Shown piece by piece: positions 7,549-13,648 of a DNA stretch of 21,825 bases. Below the pieces are notes generated by a model, which saw only the letters and a list, made by a program, of their open reading frames with translations, made no database searches and was not told where the DNA came from. The position numbers were made by a program, and so were the translations under genes. The stretch's first letter is position 1. Every line of letters starts with the position of its first letter. Source of the stretch: Peptococcaceae bacterium (GTDB taxonomy: Bacteria > Bacillota > Peptococcia > DRI-13 > UBA5745); NCBI GenBank assembly GCA_031264885.1, contig JAISDM010000257.1:1-21825 (forward strand). Direction: 5' to 3'.

Positions 7549-7587
7549 TGTAATCCCCCTTCCCGATACCGCGTCCCGTTTTCTTTA

Positions 7588-7616
7588 AGCATACCCTTTT
7601 TTCGCTTCATAATCAA
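7588..7616 (-). promoter_or_regulatory. sigma-A promoter for asp23
   Basis: Minus-strand TTGATT (7611-7616) and TATGCT (7588-7593) with a 17-base spacer lie about 40 bases upstream of the asp23 start. The region is shared, back to back, with the plus-strand promoter at 7639-7647. Confidence 0.65.
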
Positions 7617-7618
7617 CC

Positions 7619-7647
7619 TTTATGTGTCATCCTTCCTGTGTTATAAT
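7619..7647 (+). promoter_or_regulatory. extended -10 promoter of the first ABC ATPase gene
   Basis: TGT followed by consensus TATAAT (7639-7647) forms an extended -10 element; the -35 position (TTTATG, 7619-7624) is weak. The predicted start point falls at or next to the ATG at 7654, leaving little or no 5-prime leader. Confidence 0.6.
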
Positions 7648-7653
7648 GAAGCC

Positions 7654-9111
7654 ATGAACCAAGACTACCGAATAAACATGTGTGGGATCCGCAAGAGCTT
7701 TGGCAGCGCCACGGTCTTGCTCCATGTGGATTTTTCCGTAAAACCGGGTGAGATACACACCCTGTTTGGCGCGGACGGCGCCGGAAAATCCACGCTGATT
7801 TACATGCTTGCCGGTCTCTGCGCCCCGGACGGCGGCGAGATAACATTCGACGGGCAAAACGTAAGCCTGGCAAGTCCCGCCGTCAGCGCTCAGAACGGGA
7901 TTTCGGCGCTATGCCGCGAATCCGGCCTTGTGCCGAACCTCACAGTGGCGGATAACATCTTCTTGGGGGTATCCCGCGGCTTTTCCGGATGGGGCGGCGC
8001 GAAACGCGAAGCGGCGCGGCTTCTGGATGAGGCGGACGCGGGCTTTATCCGGTCGGACGCCCCCGCGAACAGCCTCGACGCGGCCGCCACGCAGATCGTG
8101 GAGATATGCAGGGCGATGGCCCGGAACTCCCGGACGCTGCTCCTGGACGACCCGGCCGCCGGGATAAGCGCGAGAGAGGCGGAGCGCCTGTTCAGGCTGC
8201 TCAAAAAGCTGAAGGGACGGGGCATGTCGGTCGTATACGCCTCCAGCCGCATTGAGGACGCTCTCGCAGTCTCCGACAGGATCACGGCGCTCAAAGGCGG
8301 CCTGTCCATGAGCGCCGTCGGCGCGTCTTCCCCCGAGGCGCGGATGCTCGCCGGCATGGCGGGAGACGCCGTAAAGGCTCTTTATCCCGCGCGCTCCCCT
8401 CACGCGGGCGCGCCCGTTATAAAGGCGGAACACTTACGCGCGGGCGGCGCCGCAGGCGATATCTCCTTCGAGGCGCGCGAAGGCGAGATCCTCGGCCTGA
8501 CAGGCCTCGCGGGCGACGGACGCTCCGAGGTACTGGACGCCCTCATGGGCGCCGCGCCCATGGACGGCGGAACCGTGAGCATAGCCGGCAGAGAAGCGGC
8601 GGCAGCCTTGCCCGGCGGCCTTGCCAACTTCGGCGCCGCCTGCCTTTCCGAGGAATACAGGCGGCGCGGCGCAGGCGGAAAAGCCGGCCTCAGCCTCAAA
8701 AAAACGCTCATAGAGACACTGTCCGCCATGGGCGGCGAGTTTACATCCATCGCAAAGCGCCAAGCCAACATCATCGGCCAAGTGCCTCCCAGAGGACGCG
8801 GCGCGGAAGCCGCGCCGCGCGGCGACAGACAAAAAGCGGCCCTCGCGGCCCTGAACGCAGGCGGCGCGAAGGCCGTCATACTCGATGAGCCGGCGCGCGG
8901 CCTGAACGCGGACACGAAAACAGAGATATACGAGACAATAAACGCCATGGCGGAAAGCGGCCGCGCAGTCATACTGTCCTCGTCCGACACCGACGAGATC
9001 GCAGGCATGTGCGACCGGGCAATCATCGTCAGAAACGGCGCGAACGCAGGCGAGCTGAACAAAAACGAACTGACCCGGGCAAAGATACTGGAATACGCCA
9101 CAGGCGCGTGA
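7654..9111 (+). CDS. sugar-type ABC transporter ATPase with degenerate catalytic motifs
   Basis: A 485-residue double-domain ATPase of the RbsA/MglA type that would energise solute import. The first domain keeps Walker A GADGAGKST (39-47), but other active-site positions are altered relative to the neighbouring paralogue: the Q-loop Gln is Arg88 (ALCRES), the LSVA-type signature is LDAA (141-144), the Walker B Glu is Asp166 (LLLDDP), and the switch His is Ser198 (YASSR). The second domain has the Walker A variant GLAGDGRSE, which resembles the normal family form, retains LDEP at 410-413, and lacks a recognisable LSGGNQQK, having RGDRQK instead. The frame is intact throughout, arguing against a simple pseudogene. 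No ribosome site precedes ATG 7654 or the alternative ATG 7678. It may be a regulatory partner of the downstream ATPase or a gene in decay. Confidence 0.85.
   Translation: MNQDYRINMCGIRKSFGSATVLLHVDFSVKPGEIHTLFGADGAGKSTLIYMLAGLCAPDGGEITFDGQNVSLASPAVSAQNGISALCRESGLVPNLTVADNIFLGVSRGFSGWGGAKREAARLLDEADAGFIRSDAPANSLDAAATQIVEICRAMARNSRTLLLDDPAAGISAREAERLFRLLKKLKGRGMSVVYASSRIEDALAVSDRITALKGGLSMSAVGASSPEARMLAGMAGDAVKALYPARSPHAGAPVIKAEHLRAGGAAGDISFEAREGEILGLTGLAGDGRSEVLDALMGAAPMDGGTVSIAGREAAAALPGGLANFGAACLSEEYRRRGAGGKAGLSLKKTLIETLSAMGGEFTSIAKRQANIIGQVPPRGRGAEAAPRGDRQKAALAALNAGGAKAVILDEPARGLNADTKTEIYETINAMAESGRAVILSSSDTDEIAGMCDRAIIVRNGANAGELNKNELTRAKILEYATGA
8797..8819. repeat. 10-base-arm palindrome inside the ATPase gene
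   Basis: Perfect arms CGCGGCGCGG (8797-8806) and CCGCGCCGCG (8810-8819) surround an AAG loop. It encodes part of RGRGAEAAPRG, exactly where the second domain's LSGG signature should be, and the local alignment suggests several extra residues. Confidence 0.75.
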
Positions 9112-9113
9112 CG

Positions 9114-9279
9114 CATCCGTAGGGGACACGTTTCCGAGCGGCCCCCGGACGGCGGAATGCCGTCCGAAACCGTGTGTGTCCCATCCGGAGGGGACGGCGT
9201 CCTCGACGTCCCGCGCTTCCCATTTGGCGTCCCCGACGTCCCGTGATCCCCATCCGTAGGGGCGGCATCCTGCCGCCCG
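9114..9279. repeat. three consecutive CATCCG(T/G)AGGGG elements with different stems
   Basis: The same 12-base head occurs at 9114-9125, 9182-9193 and 9251-9262. Each is followed by a different hairpin: a long compound stem (GGGACAC 9123-9129 with GTGTCCC 9176-9182; GTTTC 9130-9134 with GAAAC 9166-9170; inner CGGACGGC 9146-9153 with GCCGTCCG 9159-9166); GGGACG 9191-9196 with CGTCCC 9207-9212; and the standard GGGCGGCA/TGCCGCCC at 9260-9278. GACGTCCCG recurs after elements 2 and 3 and once between them. They fill the gap between the two ATPase genes. Confidence 0.85.
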
Positions 9280-9306
9280 CCCCTGACGTCCCGTTCCCGT
9301 TCCCTT

Positions 9307-9332
9307 CAATACAAATCGCAGTTTAGGTATTG
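9307..9332. promoter_or_regulatory. possible operator at the second ATPase promoter
   Basis: The dyad CAATAC (9307-9312) and GTATTG (9327-9332) extends inward as AAA and TTT with a 2-base offset, and its right arm overlaps the -35 box. A self-complementary TGCGCGCA (9342-9349) lies in the promoter spacer. Either could bind a sugar-responsive repressor; no regulator gene is adjacent. Confidence 0.3.
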
Positions 9333-9358
9333 CGTGAATATTGCGCGCATGTTATAAT
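9330..9358 (+). promoter_or_regulatory. sigma-A promoter of the second ATPase gene
   Basis: TTGCGT (9330-9335), a 17-base spacer and TATAAT (9353-9358) preceded by TGT (extended -10). A leader of about 55 bases with GGAGG follows before the ATG at 9420. This suggests that the canonical ATPase, permease and binding protein can be transcribed independently of the degenerate ATPase. Confidence 0.7.
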
Positions 9359-9419
9359 TTTTAAGGAACAGTCTGCAAATAACTTGACAGGCCCAAAATC
9401 GAATGATGTGGAGGTGTAT

Positions 9420-10934
9420 ATGGCCGAATACGAGTACGCGGTCGAGATGAGCGGCATATACAAGAGCTTTGAAGGCGTCCACGCCCTCGAAGATGTCAGT
9501 CTGGCAGTGAGGCCCGGCGAGATACACGCGCTCATGGGCGAGAACGGCGCGGGGAAATCAACGCTGATCAAGGTGCTTTCCGGCGCGCATCAGGCCGACG
9601 CCGGCACAGTGCGAATCAAAGGCGTTCAAACCGAGATCCGCAGCACGAGAGACGCGAATGAAAAAGGGATCGCCGTCATCTATCAAGAATTCGCGCTCAT
9701 GCCCCATATGTCGGTCGCGGAGAACATCTTCGTCGACGAGCTGAACGGGAAATATCACCGCTGGGTCGATTGGAAGGCGCTCAACGAACGCGCGAAAGAC
9801 GCGCTCGAAGCCATTCAGTTCGGCGATATCGATCCGCGCGCCGCGGTCAAGGATCTTTCGGTCGCTTATCAGCAAGTCGTGGAAATCTGTAAGGCGCTGA
9901 CGCGAAAATCCGATATACTCGTGCTTGACGAGCCGACGGCCGTACTCACCAACCGCGAAGTCGACAAATTGTTCGAGCTGATCGGCGCGCTCAAATCCCA
10001 GGGCGCCGCGATCATCTACATTTCCCACCGCCTCGAAGAGATTTTTCGGATCTCAGACCGCATCACGGTATTCAAAGACGGGAAATACGTCGATACCGTA
10101 CATACAAAGGACGTCAACGACAAACAGCTCGTCAACATGATGATAGGACGCGACCTGGCATCCTTCTTCCCGGCGCGCGACGAACGGCAAAAAATCGGCG
10201 GCGTCGTGCTGAAAGTAGAGCGCGTCAAGGCTGGAAAAGCAGTCCGGGATGTTTCCTTCGAGCTTCACGAAGGCGAAGTCCTCGGACTGTCGGGTCTCGT
10301 CGGCGCCGGACGAACGGAAACCGTCCGCGCGATCCTCGGCATCGACGCTCTTGAGGAAGGAAAGGTCTGGCTCAACGGCAGCGAAGTGCGTCTCAAATCC
10401 GCGAAAGACGCCTTTGACAAAGGCATCGGATTCCTGCCTGAAGACCGGAAAAATCAGGGCGTCCTGCTTCGAATGCAGATTAAATACAACATTACCTTTT
10501 CCTGCATATCTAAATTCACCACATTCGCGAGCTGGCTCCTGAAAAAAGCGGAAACCGCTTTTGCGTTGGAAATGCGGGAAAAAGTCGGAATCAAAACGGG
10601 CAACATCCGGAATCTGGTGAGCAGCCTGTCGGGCGGCAACCAGCAGAAAGTGGCGATCGCGCGTATTTTGGCTTCGGACAGCAAAGTGCTCATCTTAGAC
10701 GAGCCGACGCGCGGCGTCGATGTCGGGGCAAAGATGGAAATCTTTAAACTGATCAACGAACTCATATACCAAAATTACGCGGTGCTTTTAATTTCATCCG
10801 AAATGGTCGAGATCATCGGCATGTGCGACCATGCCGTCGTGTTCCGGGAAGGCCGGTCGGTGGGAAAGATCCGGAAAGAGGATTTATCCGAGGAATTGCT
10901 GATTCATTACGCAATGGGCATAGGAGAGGAATAA
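9420..10934 (+). CDS. sugar ABC transporter ATP-binding protein (RbsA/MglA type)
   Basis: A 504-residue tandem ATPase that powers import through the adjacent permease at the inner face of the membrane. Domain 1 is fully canonical: Walker A GENGAGKST (40-48), Q-loop VIYQEF, signature LSVAYQQVVEI, Walker B LVLDEPTAVLT, switch YISHRLEE. Domain 2 shows the normal family pattern: GLVGAGRTE, LPEDRKNQG, LSGGNQQKVAIARIL, LILDEPTRGVDVG, SSEMVEIIGMCD. The start at ATG 9420 follows GGAGGTG; an upstream in-frame extension to 9330 covers the promoter and was rejected. The stop lies 8 bases before the permease start. Substrate specificity cannot be read from the ATPase. Confidence 0.95.
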   Translation: MAEYEYAVEMSGIYKSFEGVHALEDVSLAVRPGEIHALMGENGAGKSTLIKVLSGAHQADAGTVRIKGVQTEIRSTRDANEKGIAVIYQEFALMPHMSVAENIFVDELNGKYHRWVDWKALNERAKDALEAIQFGDIDPRAAVKDLSVAYQQVVEICKALTRKSDILVLDEPTAVLTNREVDKLFELIGALKSQGAAIIYISHRLEEIFRISDRITVFKDGKYVDTVHTKDVNDKQLVNMMIGRDLASFFPARDERQKIGGVVLKVERVKAGKAVRDVSFELHEGEVLGLSGLVGAGRTETVRAILGIDALEEGKVWLNGSEVRLKSAKDAFDKGIGFLPEDRKNQGVLLRMQIKYNITFSCISKFTTFASWLLKKAETAFALEMREKVGIKTGNIRNLVSSLSGGNQQKVAIARILASDSKVLILDEPTRGVDVGAKMEIFKLINELIYQNYAVLLISSEMVEIIGMCDHAVVFREGRSVGKIRKEDLSEELLIHYAMGIGEE

Positions 10935-10941
10935 GGAGAAG

Positions 10942-11973
10942 ATGGCGAGGCAAACAAACGGCGCGGAGCCGCCGAAAAACGAAAGCCGTCCGGGAGAAGG
11001 GAACGGCGTGGTCAAGATACTGTTCAAGTACAACGCGGTGCTTTTGCTGGTCATTATGTTCATCGTGGCCTGCACCCTGTCGGAGCATTTTTTATCCTCA
11101 GGGAATCTTGTGAACATCCTGCGGCAGCAATCGACGTATATGCTGGTTGCGCTCGGTATGCTGACGGTCATGCTGACAGGCGGCATCGATCTGTCGGTCA
11201 GTTCGGTCGTGGCCGTGGCTTCGATCATGGTTCCTTACTGTCTGAAAATCTGGGGATTGCAAAACGAGCCCTGGGGGCTTATGGTCAGCATCATCATCGC
11301 GGTCGCGATGGGGTTTCTCTTCGGCGCGATGAACGGGTTCCTGATCGCCAGGCTCAATATGCCGGCTTTCATCGTGACACTGGCGATGATGTACGCCGCT
11401 AAGGGCGTAGCGTATATCATCACAGACGCGAATACGATTTTGCTTGACTCGAACATACCGGCCGTCCAGGTGTTCATCGGTTTTTCGACTGGAAGAATCG
11501 GCGGAATCCCATATGAAGTGATTCTCATGATCATCCTTGTGGTGGTGTTCTTCTTCCTGATGCATTACACCGGTTTCGGACGGCTGATCACCGCGACCGG
11601 CAGCAACGAGCAGGCAGTGCAGCTCGCGGGCATCAATTCGCGCAAATACAAGTTTTGGGCTTATACGATCAGCGGGACCCTCTGCGGGGTCGCCGGCCTG
11701 ATCATCGCTTCGCGCAGCGGCAGCGCCACAGCGCTCACGACACAGACGAATTTCGATATGACGACCATCGCGGCGGTCGTCATCGGAGGCGCGAGCCTGA
11801 AAGGGGGCGAGGGCAGCGTACATATGACCGTCGTCGGCGTATTTGTGCTGGCCGTTATCGGAAACATCATGAATCTGACCCAGCTCGGCGTTTACCCGCA
11901 GCTGGTGGTGAAAGCAGTCATCATCGTTATGGCGGTGCTTCTGAAAAGCGTCAGCTCGAAGGCGTCGGATTAA
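10942..11973 (+). CDS. sugar ABC transporter permease (RbsC type)
   Basis: A 343-residue integral membrane permease of the BPD_transp_2 type. After a hydrophilic N-terminus of about 25 residues it has roughly eight to ten hydrophobic segments, beginning with NAVLLLVIMFIVACTLSEHF. Family motifs are GGIDLSVSSVVAVASI, AGINSRKYKFWAYTISG (coupling region), and AAVVIGGASLKGGEGSV followed by NLTQLGVYPQLVVKAVIIVMAV. AAGGAGAAG sits directly upstream of the ATG. It is the only permease gene here and so probably forms a homodimer. Confidence 0.94.
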   Translation: MARQTNGAEPPKNESRPGEGNGVVKILFKYNAVLLLVIMFIVACTLSEHFLSSGNLVNILRQQSTYMLVALGMLTVMLTGGIDLSVSSVVAVASIMVPYCLKIWGLQNEPWGLMVSIIIAVAMGFLFGAMNGFLIARLNMPAFIVTLAMMYAAKGVAYIITDANTILLDSNIPAVQVFIGFSTGRIGGIPYEVILMIILVVVFFFLMHYTGFGRLITATGSNEQAVQLAGINSRKYKFWAYTISGTLCGVAGLIIASRSGSATALTTQTNFDMTTIAAVVIGGASLKGGEGSVHMTVVGVFVLAVIGNIMNLTQLGVYPQLVVKAVIIVMAVLLKSVSSKASD

Positions 11974-12013
11974 AGAACCCGCCGGATATTTGCGCCAAAC
12001 TGCGAATCGCAAG

Positions 12014-12051
12014 TTATATATACATGTTTAGGTACATGTTTATATATACAT
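12014..12051. repeat. AT-rich direct repeats upstream of the binding-protein gene
   Basis: TTATATATACAT occurs at 12014-12025 and 12040-12051; TACATGTTTA occurs at 12021-12030 and 12033-12042; each contains or abuts the self-complementary ACATGT. The block lies in the 121-base gap between permease and binding protein, in otherwise GC-rich DNA, and could hold a promoter, an operator or an mRNA-stabilising hairpin for the binding-protein message. Confidence 0.55.
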
Positions 12052-12094
12052 AGGAGAAAAGGGTAAGACGAAGGAAGAAAGAGGAGGAAGAAAC

Positions 12095-13528
12095 ATGAAG
12101 AAGAGAATTGTATTAATGATGGCGGTTATGATGGCCGCGGCCCTGGCGTTCGCCGCGTGTACCGCCACGCCCGACAGCGGCGGAGGCGCGGATAATACCG
12201 GCGCCGCCGCCAGTACGACCGCGCCGGCGGTATCCGGCAGCGAGCCTGAACCCGAGCTGTCCTCTTACGATCAGCTCATGGCGCTGCTCGAGAACCCGGA
12301 AAGCGCCCTGGCGCTGTCAGGCGTGCAGCCCAAATCATACGAAGGCCGCGGGAACGTCTTCAAAGCCCTCGACAACATCACCCCGAAGGCAGTCGGCGAC
12401 ATCAAGATCGGCTGGGCGGCGGCTTCCCTGGGCAGTGAATTCTTTGAAGGACTTCGCGATTCGGCGCAAGGCGAAGCGCAGAAACTCGGGTTTCAGCCGA
12501 TCGACTTGCAGTCGGCGGACTTCAACCTGCAGACGCAGCAGCAGCAGGTGGACACCTATATCACGAATCAGATCGACGCGCTCATCCTGAACGCGGTGGA
12601 TCTCCACTCATCCACACAAATGATCAAGGCAGTCAACGACGCCGGCATCCCGGTGCTTGTCACAGGTCCGACGGCCGCAAAGCCCGAGTATCAGATGATC
12701 ACAGCGATCATCTCCGGCTCCAACGAATCCGGCTTCCAGGTCGGCCAATACTGCGCCGAGCAGCTTTACAAGCCGGGCGAAGCGCTGCGCGTCGGCATGA
12801 TCATCTCGAAGCTCGAAGACGCCGACAGCAACAGCCGTCCCTGCGGCTGGATCGCGGGCTATCTCTTCAAGTCCGCCGAGATCAACGGCCAGCCCTATGA
12901 TTCCAAGTACGACGCCATCCTTGAAGCCTATGGCATCTGGATGGATTATAAAGCCAGACGCAGTTACGACCTGAGCGACAAGGGCCTGAACCTGACCCAG
13001 CTCGGCGTCGGCGAAGGCACATCCGCGGATAACGGCCGTACAGCGGTGCAGGACATCATCGTAGCGGATCCCGGCATGCAGCTCCTCGTTTCCGAAATGG
13101 ACTCCATGGCGGTGGGCGCGATTCCGGAATTGAAGACACAGGGCAAAACCCCCGGCCAGGACATCAAAGTGGTGACATGCGCGGACGCCACAACGACGGC
13201 GCTTGACATGATCCGCAGCGGCGAGCTCATGGCGACGGCGACCAATATCCCGTTCATGGCGGCCACATCCATGGTAGACATCATCTACGATTTGTTTGTC
13301 GGCGGCCGCGACGGCGCTCCGGACGGCGCGAAGACACCGGCGGAAGCCGCGGTTTACTACAACAACCTCCCCGCCACATCCTTCACGCCGACCATAGCGA
13401 TCACCGCGGAAAACGTCGATACCTACTATCCGACCAACGAACCGGCGCCCTTCGACACATTTGCCAAATACGATCCGTACACGCCGCTCTCCATTGACGA
13501 GTACAACGAACTGCACAAGAACGACTGA
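12095..13528 (+). CDS. lipoprotein sugar-binding protein of the ABC transporter
   Basis: A 477-residue extracytoplasmic solute receptor with a periplasmic-binding-protein type I fold (Peripla_BP_4-like). The N-terminal signal peptide MKKRIVLMMAVMMAAALAFA ends in a lipobox-like AAC with Cys22 as the likely lipid anchor. A long Ser/Thr/Ala/Pro-rich and then helical linker of about 80 residues precedes the fold, which starts near residue 102 (DIKIGWAAASLGSEFFEGL). NQIDALILNAVD and GIPVLVTGP match the family, as does the C-terminal half (LLVSEMDSMAVGAI, IRSGELMATATNIP). AGAGGAGG lies 8 bases before the ATG. The linker is longer than usual for this class. The ligand is unknown; ribose, galactose, xylose or an autoinducer-type sugar are all possible. 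Confidence 0.93.
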   Translation: MKKRIVLMMAVMMAAALAFAACTATPDSGGGADNTGAAASTTAPAVSGSEPEPELSSYDQLMALLENPESALALSGVQPKSYEGRGNVFKALDNITPKAVGDIKIGWAAASLGSEFFEGLRDSAQGEAQKLGFQPIDLQSADFNLQTQQQQVDTYITNQIDALILNAVDLHSSTQMIKAVNDAGIPVLVTGPTAAKPEYQMITAIISGSNESGFQVGQYCAEQLYKPGEALRVGMIISKLEDADSNSRPCGWIAGYLFKSAEINGQPYDSKYDAILEAYGIWMDYKARRSYDLSDKGLNLTQLGVGEGTSADNGRTAVQDIIVADPGMQLLVSEMDSMAVGAIPELKTQGKTPGQDIKVVTCADATTTALDMIRSGELMATATNIPFMAATSMVDIIYDLFVGGRDGAPDGAKTPAEAAVYYNNLPATSFTPTIAITAENVDTYYPTNEPAPFDTFAKYDPYTPLSIDEYNELHKND

Positions 13529-13561
13529 CACCAGAAAAGCCCAGCGAAATAACCGACGGTC

Positions 13562-13591
13562 AAAGCGTCTGCTTTAAGCAGGCGCTTTTTT
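13562..13591 (+). terminator. intrinsic terminator of the ABC transporter operon
   Basis: Arms AAAGCGTCTGC (13562-13572) and GCAGGCGCTTT (13578-13588), with one G-T pair and loop TTTAA, run into six T (13586-13591). It lies 34 bases past the binding-protein stop. Confidence 0.9.
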
Positions 13592-13592
13592 C

Positions 13593-13622
13593 TTTACCCC
13601 ATCAACCTGTATGTGCTATAAT
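13593..13622 (+). promoter_or_regulatory. extended -10 promoter of the penicillin-binding protein gene
   Basis: TGC plus TATAAT (13614-13622) with TTTACC (13593-13598) 18 bases upstream of the -10. ATCAACCTGTATGTG here nearly repeats the sequence before the first ATPase gene (7612-7626). The expected start point leaves a leader of about 20 bases with AAGGAGG. Confidence 0.65.
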
Positions 13623-13648
13623 AGAGAAATGAAAAAGGAGGTAACTGT

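Noticed and set aside
7213..7653. Plus-strand extension of the first ATPase antisense to asp23
   Set aside because: It runs antisense through the well-supported asp23 gene and through the promoter region; the ATPase homology starts just after 7654.
9114..9279. Intrinsic terminator between the two ATPase genes
   Set aside because: The hairpins are strong but none is followed by a T run on either strand.
8400..9309. Long minus-strand open frames opposite the first ATPase
   Set aside because: They are antisense shadows of a GC-rich gene, have no recognisable motifs or ribosome sites, and one extends through the repeats.
9384..9389. Perfect -35 box TTGACA upstream of the second ATPase
   Set aside because: No acceptable -10 box 16-18 bases downstream; the promoter at 9330-9358 is better.
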